From Altererythrobacter sp. (GTDB taxonomy: Bacteria > Pseudomonadota > Alphaproteobacteria > Sphingomonadales > Sphingomonadaceae), in assembly GCA_024636575.1 (NCBI GenBank), contig JAGXGU010000062.1:1-18995 (forward strand): a stretch of 18,995 nucleotides of DNA, in the 5' to 3' direction. A program made the position numbers and the translations under genes. The notes under the pieces were generated by a model. That model saw only the letters and a list, made by a program, of their open reading frames with translations. It was not told the DNA's origin and ran no database searches. Below, piece after piece: positions 6,137 through 14,705 of the stretch (positions within the stretch are counted from its first letter, which is position 1; every line of letters begins with the position of its first letter).

Positions 6137-6835
6137 ATGACAGCGAACAAGCCTGGTGACCCGACTACCCTCAACCGCCTGTACGGGCGCACGCAAGGCC
6201 GTAGCTTGCGCCAAGGACAGCAGGAACTGCTCGACACGCTCCTACCGGCGCTCAGCGTGCCGGACGAAGGACCGGTCACATGCCAGGCGCTGTTCGGGCG
6301 CGATGTCCCGCTGCATTTCGAGATTGGCATGGGCGCGGGCGAGCATCTGGCCGCGCGCGCCGATATTCTGCCCGATCATGCGTTTGTCGGCGCGGAACCC
6401 TTCGTCAACGGGATGGTCGGCGCACTGGGGCACGTACGCGATCTGGGCCTGACCAATGTCCGGCTGCATATGGGCGATGCGCTGGAAGTGCTCGCCCGGA
6501 TACCCGATGGCGCATTGTCTTTCGTCTATCTGCTGCATCCAGACCCGTGGAAAAAATCGCGCCATGCGAAACGCCGGATGATGAATGACGGCCCGCTCAA
6601 CATGATCGCCGCCAAACTGAAACCGGGCGGCGAGTTCCGCTTCGGCACCGATCACCCGGTCTATCTGCGCCACGCGCTGATGGTAATGCGCCGCCATACG
6701 CACCAGTTCGAATGGCTGATTACCGGCCCGAAAGACTTCCAGACCCGCCCCGGCGGCTGGAGCGAAACCCGCTACGACAAAAAAGCCCGGCGGCTGGGGC
6801 ATGAGGTCTGGTATTTCAGGTACCGGCGCAAATGA
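6137..6835 (+). CDS. trmB: tRNA (guanine-N7-)-methyltransferase TrmB
   Basis: The 232-residue protein is a class I SAM methyltransferase that makes m7G46 in the variable loop of tRNAs. The SAM-binding motif I is FEIGMGAGEH (61-70), followed by the acidic loop in VGAEPF. The TrmB-specific block LHPDPWKKSRHAKRRM (131-146) carries the catalytic Asp and tRNA-binding basic residues. FRFGTDHPVY and the C-terminal GGWSETRYDKKARRLGHEVW complete the family signature. It starts at the ATG at 6137 without an obvious Shine-Dalgarno sequence. The product is cytoplasmic. It lies downstream of ctrA on the same strand but is separated by repeat copy Z, so it probably has its own promoter. It converges with maeB. 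Confidence 0.95.
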   Translation: MTANKPGDPTTLNRLYGRTQGRSLRQGQQELLDTLLPALSVPDEGPVTCQALFGRDVPLHFEIGMGAGEHLAARADILPDHAFVGAEPFVNGMVGALGHVRDLGLTNVRLHMGDALEVLARIPDGALSFVYLLHPDPWKKSRHAKRRMMNDGPLNMIAAKLKPGGEFRFGTDHPVYLRHALMVMRRHTHQFEWLITGPKDFQTRPGGWSETRYDKKARRLGHEVWYFRYRRK

Positions 6836-6865
6836 TCACCGCTCGCAATCGGGCCTGCTGCCTGT

Positions 6866-6882
6866 AGCGCGTGGAACGCGCT
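6866..6882. terminator. Candidate bidirectional terminator hairpin between trmB and maeB
   Basis: AGCGCGT-GGA-ACGCGCT is a perfect 7-bp stem with a 3-nt loop in the 68-bp gap between two converging genes. Neither side has a strong U-run (TTGGATAAAT follows on the plus strand), so it is a weak intrinsic-terminator candidate supported mainly by position. Confidence 0.4.
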
Positions 6883-6903
6883 TGGATAAATACTCTGGTC
6901 GAT

Positions 6904-9165
6904 CTAGCCCACGACCCCGGCCGCAGCCAGCACCGCCAGTGTCAGCACATCGGGCGCACTCGCCGTCATCGGAAGAATCTGGACGGGTTTCTCCATTCCG
7001 ATCAGCATTGGCCCGATGGTGGCATCGCCTGCCAGTTCGCGCAGCAATTTGGCCGACAGATTGGCCGATTGCAGGCCGGGCATCACCAGCACATTCGCCG
7101 GGCCTGACAGGCGGCTGAAAGGATAAAACGCCATGACCTTGGGGTTGAGCGCAGCATCGGGCGCCATTTCGCCTTCATATTCGAAGCCGGGATCTTCCTG
7201 GTCGAGAATTGCCACTGCGCCGCGAATATTATCGAGCCATTTGCCGCTCGGATTGCCGAAAGTGGAATAGGACAGGAACGCCACCCGCGGTTCGTGGCCC
7301 ATGCGCCGCGCGACGGCAGCAGTTTCGCGGGCGATATGCGCCAGCTCTTCCGCGCTCGGGCGTTCGTTGATTGTCGTGTCGGCCATGAATGTGGTGTGGT
7401 TTTTGCCGATCAACATATGGATGCCGAATGGCAGCGCGCCTTCCTTGGCATTCAACACCAAGTTCACCTCGCGCGCCGTCTGCGCAAAGGTTCGCGTCAG
7501 GCCGGAAATCATCGCATCGCCGTGCCCTAGGGCAACCAACAACGCGGAAAACACATTGCGTTCCTGATTGACCATCCGGCGCACGTCACGCTCCGTAAAG
7601 CCTTTGCGCTGCAGCCGTGTGTAGAGAAAATCGACCATTTCCGGAACATATTCGCAATCGGCCGAATTCTGGATCTCGAAATCGCCAGGATTGTCCGCAC
7701 CGAGCATGTGCAATTTATCCGCAACCGCCTTGGTCCGTCCGACCAGAACCGGGGTGCCATATCCGAAATCGCGGAACTGGATCGCGGCGCGCAGCACCAC
7801 ATCTTCTTCCGCCTCTGCAAACACCACCCGTTTGGGATTGGCCTTGGCGATTTCGTAACTGTTGGTCAGCACCGAAGTTGTCGGGTTGAGCCGCGCCTTG
7901 AGAGACAATTTATAGGCATTGAAATCGGCAATCGGAGCCTTGGCGACACCCGAATCCATCGCCGCCTTGGCCACTGCCGCCGAAACAACCTCCATCAGGC
8001 GTGGATCGAACGGGGCGGGAATGATGTAATCGGTCCCGAACTTCTGGTTGATACCGTATGCTGCAGCCACTTCATCGGGCACGCGCTGACGCGCCAATTC
8101 AGCGATGGCATGCGCCGCGGCAACCTTCATTTCCTCGTTGATCGTGGTCGCCTGCACGTCCAGCGCGCCGCGGAAGATGAACGGGAACCCGAGGACATTG
8201 TTGACCTGATTGGGATAATCGGAACGGCCGGTGGCGATGATCGCGTCGGGACGCACCGCCTTGGCATCGTCGGGCGTTATTTCCGGGTCCGGATTGGCCA
8301 TCGCGAAGATGATCGGTCGGTCCGCCATTTTCTTCACCCATTCCGGCTTCAGCGCGCCCGCCGCCGACAGCCCGAGGAAGATATCGGCGCCGTCCAGCGC
8401 TTCTTCGAGCGTGCGCGCCTCGGTCGGCACGGCATGCGCGCTTTTCCATTGGTCAACATTCTCGCGGCCCGGATAGATCGGGCCGGAGCGGTCGCACACG
8501 ATGACATTTTCATGCGGCACACCGATGGATTTGATCAGCGCGGTACAGGCAAGCGCCGCCGCTCCTGCGCCGTTCACGACGATCTTCACATCCTTGAGCT
8601 CGCGCCCGGTCAGATGGCAGGCGTTGATCAGGCCTGCCGCCGAAATGATTGCGGTGCCGTGCTGATCGTCATGCATGACCGGTATGTTCATCCGGTCACG
8701 CAATGCCTGCTCGATGATGAAGCATTCTGGCGCCGCGATATCTTCCAGATTGATCCCGCCAAAGGTCGGCTCCATCAGCGCGACCGCATTGATGAAGGCT
8801 TCGGGATCTTCGGTATCGAGCTCGATATCGATCGCATCGACATCGGCGAAGCGTTTGAACAATACCGCCTTGCCTTCCATCACCGGTTTGGACGCAAGCG
8901 CGCCCAGATTGCCCATCCCCAGGATGGCGGTGCCGTTGGAAATTACCGCAACCAGATTGGCCCGGGCGGTATATTTCGCGGCATTGGCAGGATCATCGGC
9001 AATGGCTTGCACCGGCGCAGCAACGCCGGGCGAATAGGCGAGGCTGAGGTCGCGCTGGGTCGCCATCGGTTTGGAGGCGATGATTTCGATTTTACCCGGG
9101 CGGATGGTTTCGTGGTAGAATAATGCTTCACGTGCGGTGAAACCGGTCTGCTTCTTGTCGGCCAA
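6904..9165 (-). CDS. maeB: NADP-dependent malic enzyme with C-terminal phosphotransacetylase-like domain
   Basis: The 753-residue length is the usual size of the MaeB hybrid. The N-terminal malic enzyme part (about 1-430) shows DLSLAYSPGVAAPV, AILGMGNLGALASKPVMEGKAVLFK, the metal-binding region (MHDDQHGTAIISAAGLINA) and the nucleotide-binding VVNGAGAAALACTAL. The C-terminal part (about 430-753) resembles phosphate acetyltransferase (RVVFAEAEEDVVLRAA, MISGLTRTFAQT, SYSTFGNPSG, GPANVLVMPGLQSANLSAKLL). In characterised MaeB proteins this part is regulatory (acetyl-CoA inhibition) rather than catalytic. The enzyme decarboxylates malate to pyruvate with NADPH formation. The start is a TTG (9165-9163) with a strong Shine-Dalgarno sequence (GGAGGG, 7 nt spacing). 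It is divergent from mutS across 126 bp. Confidence 0.95.
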   Translation of the reverse strand: MADKKQTGFTAREALFYHETIRPGKIEIIASKPMATQRDLSLAYSPGVAAPVQAIADDPANAAKYTARANLVAVISNGTAILGMGNLGALASKPVMEGKAVLFKRFADVDAIDIELDTEDPEAFINAVALMEPTFGGINLEDIAAPECFIIEQALRDRMNIPVMHDDQHGTAIISAAGLINACHLTGRELKDVKIVVNGAGAAALACTALIKSIGVPHENVIVCDRSGPIYPGRENVDQWKSAHAVPTEARTLEEALDGADIFLGLSAAGALKPEWVKKMADRPIIFAMANPDPEITPDDAKAVRPDAIIATGRSDYPNQVNNVLGFPFIFRGALDVQATTINEEMKVAAAHAIAELARQRVPDEVAAAYGINQKFGTDYIIPAPFDPRLMEVVSAAVAKAAMDSGVAKAPIADFNAYKLSLKARLNPTTSVLTNSYEIAKANPKRVVFAEAEEDVVLRAAIQFRDFGYGTPVLVGRTKAVADKLHMLGADNPGDFEIQNSADCEYVPEMVDFLYTRLQRKGFTERDVRRMVNQERNVFSALLVALGHGDAMISGLTRTFAQTAREVNLVLNAKEGALPFGIHMLIGKNHTTFMADTTINERPSAEELAHIARETAAVARRMGHEPRVAFLSYSTFGNPSGKWLDNIRGAVAILDQEDPGFEYEGEMAPDAALNPKVMAFYPFSRLSGPANVLVMPGLQSANLSAKLLRELAGDATIGPMLIGMEKPVQILPMTASAPDVLTLAVLAAAGVVG

Positions 9166-9291
9166 GGTAATCCCTCCAGATACTCACGTAAAAACTCGGA
9201 CTTGTCGTAACCGAGGATGGTGCCAAGTGATAGGGGAAAGCTTGCCCGTGAGCCTTCCCGAATCGGCGCCACTGCGGGTAGGCCCGCGCGC

Positions 9292-11940
9292 ATGGCGAGT
9301 ACGAAGGTAGTTACCGGGGCCAAGGGGCCAACTCCGATGATGCAGCAGTATTTCGCGCTCAAGCGCGAGGCCGAAGGGTGCCTGCTGTTTTACCGGATGG
9401 GCGATTTCTTCGAATTGTTCTTCGACGATGCGCGGCAGGCCGCCGCAATTCTCGATATCGCGCTGACCAGCCGGGGCGAGCATGACGGGCAGCCGGTGGC
9501 GATGTGCGGCGTGCCGGTGCATTCGGCAGAAACCTATCTGGCGCGGCTGATCAAGGCCGGGTGCCGGGTGGCAATCGCGGAGCAGATCGAAACGCCCGAA
9601 GAAGCGAAGAAGCGCGGCGGGTACAAGGCGCTGGTGGCGCGCGATATCGTCCGCTTCGTTACGGCCGGAACCCTGACCGAAGAAGCTCTGCTGGAACCGC
9701 GCCGGGCCAATATGCTCGCGGCGGTGTGCGATCTTCGCGGCACCATCGGGATCGCCGCATGCGACATTTCGACCGGCCGGATGGAACTGGAAGAATGCAC
9801 CCCCGAAGCGGTCGGGGCGGCGCTGGCAAGGCTGGGTGCGAGCGAATTGATCGCGCCCGAGGAATGGGAGGGCGCGCCCGAGGATGCTATCCTGCGGCCA
9901 CGGCAGGATTTTGGCAGCGACGAAGGCGAAGCGCGGCTGAAGGCGCTGTACGGCGTTGCCACGCTGGACGGTTTCGGAAATTTCACCAGGGCGATGCTGG
10001 CAGCAGCTGGCGGACTGGTGGCCTATCTGGGCCATGTCGGGCGGGGCAATCTGCCGTTCCTCCAGCCGCCGGCGGCGCGCATCGGGCAGGCCACGCTGGC
10101 GATGGACGAAGCCACGCGAAGCAGCCTGGAAATCCTTGTGTCACAACAGGGCAGCCGCGCAGGCAGCCTGATCGCGGCGGTCGATCGCTGCGTCACGGGT
10201 GCCGGGGCGCGGCAGTTGGCGGTTGATCTGGCGGCACCGCTGCTGGACTGCGCCGCCATCGAAGCGCGGCTGGCACTGGTCCATTGGCTGCATGATGATC
10301 CCCTGCTGCGCGCCGATTTGCGCGCAGTGTTGCGCGCCCTGCCCGACATTGGCCGGGCCTTGGGCCGGGTGGTGGTGGGCCGGGGAAGCCCACGCGATCT
10401 CGGGCAAATTCGCGATGGTCTGGCAGAAGCGCGGCGGATCCGTGATTTCCTGTCTGCCAAGCCTGATCGGCCCGCCCTGTTGGAACAATTGCTGCCCGCG
10501 ATGGGCGGACACGGTGCGCTGGTCGATCTGATGCAGCGCGCACTGGTCGTGTCACCGCCAACGGAACGCTCGCAAGGAGGGTTCATTGCAGAAGGCTATG
10601 ATGCAGCACTGGATGAACTGCGCGGGATATCCGGCAATGCCCGCCGGGCGATTGCGGCACTGGAGGGCCGCTACCGGCAGGAAACCGGAATATCCGCGCT
10701 GAAGATCAAGCATAATGGCGTGCTCGGCTATTTCATCGAAGTCCCCGCCAAACACGGCGATGTGCTGATGGCACCGGACAGCGGCTTTACCCACCGCCAG
10801 ACCATGGCCGGCGCTGTCAGGTTCAATTCGCTGGGCCTGCACGAGGAAGCCGGCCGGATCGCCGAAGCAGGCGGACATGCGCTGGCGGCGGAGGAAGCGC
10901 ATTTCGAGGAATTGACCGCCGGGGTGGTCGAGGCAAGGCTCCTGATCGCCGATACCGCCGCTGCGCTTGCCCGTGTCGATGTCGCCTCCGGACAGGCAGA
11001 ACGTGCTGCAGAAGGCAGCTGGTGCCGTCCCCAAATTACCGAAGACAACGCCTTGTCGATCGAAGCCGGGCGACATCCGGTGGTCGAGGCGGCGCTGGCT
11101 AGCTTGGGGGCCAAATCCGGATCCGGCGAGCGGTTCGTGGCCAATGACTGCACCCTGTCGCCCGACGACAGGCTGTGGCTGATCGGCGGGCCCAACATGG
11201 GCGGTAAATCGACTTTCCTGCGTCAGAATGCGCTGATCGTATTGCTGGCACAGGCGGGCGGTTATGTTCCCGCAGCGCGGGCCACCATCGGGCTGGTCGA
11301 CAAATTATTCAGCCGGGTGGGCGCATCGGACAATCTGGCACGCGGACGATCTACCTTCATGGTCGAGATGGTCGAAACTGCGGCAATTCTGGCGCAGGCC
11401 ACGACACGCAGTTTCGTTATCCTGGACGAAGTCGGACGCGGTACGTCAACCTATGACGGCCTGGCGCTGGCATGGGCAGTCGTGGAGGCAGTGCATGGCC
11501 GCAACAAATCGCGTTGCCTGTTCGCAACCCATTATCACGAATTGTCGCGGCTTGCCGAAAGCTGCGAGGCCCTGTCGCTCCATCATGTCCGGGCCCGCGA
11601 ATGGCGCGGCGATCTGGTTTTGCTGCATGAATTGGCGGAAGGGCCGGCGGACCGCAGTTACGGCCTCGCCGTGGCCAAACTGGCCGGTGTTCCCAGGGAA
11701 GTCGTGGCGCGGGCGAAATCGGTGCTCGACAAATTGGAGAAATCCCGGTCCGAAACCGGCGGACTTGCCGCGGGCCTCGGCGATTTGCCGCTGTTCGCCG
11801 CGGCCAGCGCAGTGCAGGAAAAAGTCACCAACCCCGTGCGTGAAAGGCTCGACGCGCTCGATGTTGATACGCTCAGCCCGCGTGATGCGCTGGAAATTCT
11901 GTATGAATTAAAACGGCTGTCGATTGATACCGGACATTAA
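9292..11940 (+). CDS. mutS: DNA mismatch repair protein MutS
   Basis: The 882-residue protein covers all MutS domains. The mismatch-binding domain has the Phe-x-Glu motif at F39-E41 (in RMGDFFELFFDD; the middle residue is Phe where E. coli has Tyr). Connector, lever and clamp regions follow (TGISALKIKHNGVLGYFIEV). The ATPase has Walker A GGPNMGGKST (K639), Walker B VILDEVGRGTSTYDG (D712-E713) and FATHYHELSRL. MutS recognises mismatches and small loops and recruits MutL. I chose the ATG at 9292 because it gives the usual short lead before TPMMQQY. The frame is open upstream to an ATG at 9217, which would add 25 residues with no family match. It is divergent from maeB. The next gene starts 35 bp downstream on the same strand. 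Confidence 0.97.
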   Translation: MASTKVVTGAKGPTPMMQQYFALKREAEGCLLFYRMGDFFELFFDDARQAAAILDIALTSRGEHDGQPVAMCGVPVHSAETYLARLIKAGCRVAIAEQIETPEEAKKRGGYKALVARDIVRFVTAGTLTEEALLEPRRANMLAAVCDLRGTIGIAACDISTGRMELEECTPEAVGAALARLGASELIAPEEWEGAPEDAILRPRQDFGSDEGEARLKALYGVATLDGFGNFTRAMLAAAGGLVAYLGHVGRGNLPFLQPPAARIGQATLAMDEATRSSLEILVSQQGSRAGSLIAAVDRCVTGAGARQLAVDLAAPLLDCAAIEARLALVHWLHDDPLLRADLRAVLRALPDIGRALGRVVVGRGSPRDLGQIRDGLAEARRIRDFLSAKPDRPALLEQLLPAMGGHGALVDLMQRALVVSPPTERSQGGFIAEGYDAALDELRGISGNARRAIAALEGRYRQETGISALKIKHNGVLGYFIEVPAKHGDVLMAPDSGFTHRQTMAGAVRFNSLGLHEEAGRIAEAGGHALAAEEAHFEELTAGVVEARLLIADTAAALARVDVASGQAERAAEGSWCRPQITEDNALSIEAGRHPVVEAALASLGAKSGSGERFVANDCTLSPDDRLWLIGGPNMGGKSTFLRQNALIVLLAQAGGYVPAARATIGLVDKLFSRVGASDNLARGRSTFMVEMVETAAILAQATTRSFVILDEVGRGTSTYDGLALAWAVVEAVHGRNKSRCLFATHYHELSRLAESCEALSLHHVRAREWRGDLVLLHELAEGPADRSYGLAVAKLAGVPREVVARAKSVLDKLEKSRSETGGLAAGLGDLPLFAAASAVQEKVTNPVRERLDALDVDTLSPRDALEILYELKRLSIDTGH

Positions 11941-11975
11941 CGCTAAGCCTGTAATGCTGCAGTGTGCGCAGTTAC

Positions 11976-12341
11976 ATGTTCAAGAACCGCTGGGGCGCCC
12001 TGCTCTTCGTTTGCCTGACGGCATTCGGCGCGGCAAATCTGATTGGCGGCGAGGATGATCAGGGCGTTCTCCTCGATGCGGCGGACGAATTGACCCAGAC
12101 CAGGGATGAGTTCGGCAATCGCAAGCAGGAATTTTCCCAGCCGGATGCACGCCCGGTGCTGGATGCCGGTAGCGCCGGGCAATCCTCCCCGGACGAAGTT
12201 TTCGTCGGGGGGCTTGTACCTGATGACGATCTGATTGATGACGCCCGGGGATTCGAACCCGTGCCAGACGTCAATCCGACGCCCGAATTGGACAGTGCCG
12301 AAGAAGAAGGCGATGTAGTCCTTTACATCAACGCTGACTAA
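11976..12341 (+). CDS. Hypothetical acidic protein with N-terminal membrane anchor
   Basis: This is a 121-residue protein from the ATG at 11976 (a GTG at 11964 would add four residues). After a short basic start (MFKNRW) there is one hydrophobic segment, about residues 6-24 (GALLFVCLTAFGAANLIGG). It could be a membrane anchor or uncleaved signal, which would place the rest in the periplasm. The remaining ~95 residues are strongly acidic and low in hydrophobics (DEL, DDDLIDDARGFEP, ELDSAEEEGD), probably disordered, and the protein ends in VVLYINAD. I recognise no family. It follows mutS by 35 bp with a weak ribosome-binding site and converges with the next gene. Whether it is co-transcribed with mutS is unknown. 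Confidence 0.55.
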   Translation: MFKNRWGALLFVCLTAFGAANLIGGEDDQGVLLDAADELTQTRDEFGNRKQEFSQPDARPVLDAGSAGQSSPDEVFVGGLVPDDDLIDDARGFEPVPDVNPTPELDSAEEEGDVVLYINAD

Positions 12342-12441
12342 CCTCGCCAACCCTCAGACGGTCCTCCCGATGCAGGGACAAGCCTGAAAATTGAAACGCT
12401 GAATTGGCGGAGGATCGCCCCATTCTTACGCTGGAACCGGG

Positions 12442-12798
12442 CTAGGTCCCGTCACCGCGCAAATCGTCGACTTTGCCCTCGGGGCCGAGTTCATCGACAT
12501 TATCGTCATGGTTTGGCTCGCCTTTGAACGCACCCATATCAATCCGTCCGCTGCTTTCCATGTCGCGCATGTGGTCGATGGTGTCCTGCGTCGAATCGCC
12601 CATCGGATCGTTCGTATTGGGATCCTTGCGGCTTTCGGTCGGGCTGCCTGAATCGGCCCGGTCCCGCGCCTGCCGGGCAACTTCCTGTGCTTGCGAACGG
12701 TGATCGTCCTGCTCGTCATTGTGCGTTTCGGGCGCGAAATCGGCCTGCCGCTGTTCCTGCGACGGGATCTTGTCGTCGTTCTTATGCTGGTTGGTCAT
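12442..12798 (-). CDS. Hypothetical highly hydrophilic protein, probably disordered
   Basis: This is a 118-residue protein with a clear Shine-Dalgarno sequence (GGAGAA, 6 nt before the ATG at 12798), which supports it being a real gene. It has no membrane segment, no cysteine and almost no bulky hydrophobic runs. It is rich in Asp, Gln, Arg, Asn and Ser (for example QEQRQADFAPETHNDEQDDH, DPNTNDPMGDSTQDTIDHMR), which predicts an unfolded, soluble, acidic protein. Such composition is common in stress-related hydrophilic proteins, but I see no motif that assigns a family, so function is unknown. It lies 73 bp downstream of the 3-hydroxybutyryl-CoA dehydrogenase gene on the same strand and converges with the acidic anchored protein. 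Confidence 0.65.
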   Translation of the reverse strand: MTNQHKNDDKIPSQEQRQADFAPETHNDEQDDHRSQAQEVARQARDRADSGSPTESRKDPNTNDPMGDSTQDTIDHMRDMESSGRIDMGAFKGEPNHDDNVDELGPEGKVDDLRGDGT

Positions 12799-12871
12799 GG
12801 AAAATTCTCCTTCGCCCGATCAACCACCAGTAACGGTGCCTTGTTCCACAAAATATGCCGCTACCAAAGCG

Positions 12872-13756
12872 TCAGCGCGTCGGCACAGGCTGCTCGCCGG
12901 TATAGTCATAGAAGCCCCGCCCCGTCTTGCGGCCAAGCCAGCCCGCCTCGACATATTTCACCAGCAGCGGCGCGGGGCGGTATTTGGCATCGCCGGTGGT
13001 CTTTTGCAGTATCCGGACAATATCGAGCACCGTGTCGAGGCCGACAAAATCAGCCAACGCCAGTGGCCCCATCGGATGATTGAGCCCGATCCGGCAGCCC
13101 TTGTCGATATCTTCGATACTGGCCGTTCCCTGGCCAAGCACGAACACCGCTTCGTTCAGCATCGGAATCAGGATCCGGTTGACCACGAAACCCGGTTCGT
13201 CCTGTACTTCGACCACCTGTTTGCCCAGGCTTTCGGCAAAGGCGCGGGTGCGGGCGGTGGTTTCCGGGCTGGTGGCAAGGCCGGGGATGATCTCGATCAG
13301 CCCCATGATCGGTACCGGATTGAAGAAGTGCAGCCCGATGAACCGCGCCGGGTCGGGCGTGAAATTGGCCATTCGGGTAATCGGGATCGAACTGGTGTTG
13401 CTGGCCATGATTGCATCGCTGGCGAGAACCTTGCCCGCCTCGGTGAAGATCGCCTGCTTGATCTCCTCCTTTTCCGTCGCGGCTTCGATGATCAGTTCGG
13501 CGTCGGCCATTGGTGCGTAATCGGCAATCGGCGTGATCTTCGCGAGCGCTGCCTCTGCCTGGGCAATTTCCAGCTTGCCGCGCCCGACCAGCTTGCCGAG
13601 CGCCTGCTCGATACCGGCCTTGGCTTTTTCGGATATGGCGATGTCCCGGTCGGACAGCAGCACGTCCATGCCATGCTGGGCAATCGTCTGGGCAATGCCC
13701 GAACCCATCTGGCCCGCACCGATCACCGCAATCTTTTGCATCCCGGTATTTTGCAT
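12872..13756 (-). CDS. 3-hydroxybutyryl-CoA dehydrogenase
   Basis: The protein has 294 residues from the ATG at 13756, chosen because AGGAG lies 8 nt upstream; the ATG at 13765 is only 3 nt from it. The N-terminal Rossmann fold has IAVIGAGQMGSGIAQ (about 8-22) for NAD(P). The active-site blocks are present: ASNTSSIPIT, the catalytic His in GLHFFNPVP, then DEPGFVVNRIL, followed by the C-terminal dimerisation domain (GLNHPMGPLALADFVGLD). It interconverts 3-hydroxybutyryl-CoA and acetoacetyl-CoA in short-chain fatty acid, PHB or related metabolism (Hbd/PaaH-type). It lies 105 bp downstream of the PduO-type adenosyltransferase and HIG1-type genes. In several alphaproteobacteria the same genes are grouped with etfBA, which is missing here. 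Confidence 0.92.
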   Translation of the reverse strand: MQNTGMQKIAVIGAGQMGSGIAQTIAQHGMDVLLSDRDIAISEKAKAGIEQALGKLVGRGKLEIAQAEAALAKITPIADYAPMADAELIIEAATEKEEIKQAIFTEAGKVLASDAIMASNTSSIPITRMANFTPDPARFIGLHFFNPVPIMGLIEIIPGLATSPETTARTRAFAESLGKQVVEVQDEPGFVVNRILIPMLNEAVFVLGQGTASIEDIDKGCRIGLNHPMGPLALADFVGLDTVLDIVRILQKTTGDAKYRPAPLLVKYVEAGWLGRKTGRGFYDYTGEQPVPTR

Positions 13757-13861
13757 CACATCCACTCCTTCGCAACTGCAGCAAAAGCGCCTGTTAGCGG
13801 GTGGATGGAGGTCTGCCTAGCCCTGCATCGGGCCCCTTGCACCGCAGACGGTGATCAGCCT

Positions 13862-14446
13862 TCAGCGGTTGGCGCCAGGAATCCATTTCACATCCGCCGC
13901 GCCGTCGTAATTGGCGATCCGCGCCAACACGAACAGGTAATCGGACAGGCGATTGATATAGGCGAGCGCGGCCGGATTGACTGGTTCGGCGGCGGCCAGC
14001 GCGGTAACCCTGCGTTCGGCAGACCGCACCGATGCCCGCGCGACATGCACCCGGGCGGCGGCTTCCGATCCGCCGGGCAGGACAAAGCTGGTGAGGGGTT
14101 CAAGCCGCTCGTTCAGCGCGTCAATCGCGGTCTCGATCCAAGATACCTGCGCCGCCACAACCCGCAGCACCATCGGCGAAGGTTCGAAATCCTTCCCGCC
14201 AACCTCGCCCAGCGGTGTTGCCAGATCGGCCCCAAGGTCGAACATGTCGTTCTGGACGCGAAACAGCGACTGCGCGTGATCGGTGCCGGCCATCGCCACT
14301 GCAGCCAGCCCGATGGCGCTGTTTGCTTCGTCCACCGCACCGATCGCTTCGATCCGCGCGGCGTGTTTCGCCTGACGCGATCCATCGACCAGGCCGGTCG
14401 AGCCATCATCGCCGGTGCGGGTATATATCTTGTTGAGTTTGACCAT
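13862..14446 (-). CDS. PduO-type cob(I)alamin adenosyltransferase
   Basis: The protein has 194 residues from the ATG at 14446, which gives the standard family N-terminus MVKLNKIYTRTGDDGSTGL; the frame is open 17 codons further upstream. The ATP-binding TRTGDDGSTGL (about 9-19), GAVDEANSAIG, the acidic FDLGADLATP and the C-terminal INRLSDYLFVLARIAN identify an ATP:corrinoid adenosyltransferase of the PduO/MMAB class. It makes adenosylcobalamin from cob(I)alamin, for example for methylmalonyl-CoA mutase. The product is cytoplasmic. It starts 19 bp after the HIG1-type gene and is followed 105 bp later by the dehydrogenase. No cobalamin biosynthesis genes or B12-dependent enzymes lie in the window. 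Confidence 0.92.
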   Translation of the reverse strand: MVKLNKIYTRTGDDGSTGLVDGSRQAKHAARIEAIGAVDEANSAIGLAAVAMAGTDHAQSLFRVQNDMFDLGADLATPLGEVGGKDFEPSPMVLRVVAAQVSWIETAIDALNERLEPLTSFVLPGGSEAAARVHVARASVRSAERRVTALAAAEPVNPAALAYINRLSDYLFVLARIANYDGAADVKWIPGANR

Positions 14447-14465
14447 CAGGCGGGGTGTTCCCGCA

Positions 14466-14696
14466 CTATCGGGCGAACGCCAGGATGATCGCGACAACCA
14501 GAACCGCCAAGCCCTGATATTTGATCCGGCTGAACATCATCTTGTTCTGCATGGTCTGCATTTCGATCAGATTTTCGGAAGTTCCGTTTTCAAGATCGAT
14601 TTTGGTCGTCCTGAGAAAGGCAACGATCCCGCGAACGAGCGAAACCACGACCAGGACACATAGAATGATGAGCGCGATGATGAGAAATGTTGTCAT
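14466..14696 (-). CDS. HIG1-domain-like twin transmembrane protein
   Basis: This is a 76-residue protein with two hydrophobic helices: residues about 3-28 (FLIIALIILCVLVVVSLVRGI) and about 58-74 (YQGLAVLVVAIILAF). They are joined by a polar loop holding NKMMFSRIKYQG, which resembles the (N/S)K-M-x-x-R-x-x-x-Q-G core of HIG1-type proteins (the bacterial 'twin transmembrane protein' family). Eukaryotic relatives associate with respiratory complexes; the bacterial role is mostly unknown. Its position directly before a PduO-type adenosyltransferase is the arrangement seen in many alphaproteobacteria, which supports the assignment. It begins 9 bp after the gluQRS stop and has a weak ribosome-binding site, so it may be translated from the gluQRS transcript. 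Confidence 0.75.
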   Translation of the reverse strand: MTTFLIIALIILCVLVVVSLVRGIVAFLRTTKIDLENGTSENLIEMQTMQNKMMFSRIKYQGLAVLVVAIILAFAR

Positions 14697-14705
14697 GCGC
14701 CCTAC

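Noticed and set aside
7708..9123. Plus-strand frame of 471 codons opposite maeB
   Set aside because: It is antisense to a clear malic enzyme gene. The Arg/Gly/His/Asp-rich product has no recognisable motif and no start signal.
12342..12441. Terminator between the two convergent hypothetical genes
   Set aside because: Only a weak 4-bp stem (GGCG/CGCC) is present and it has no U-run.
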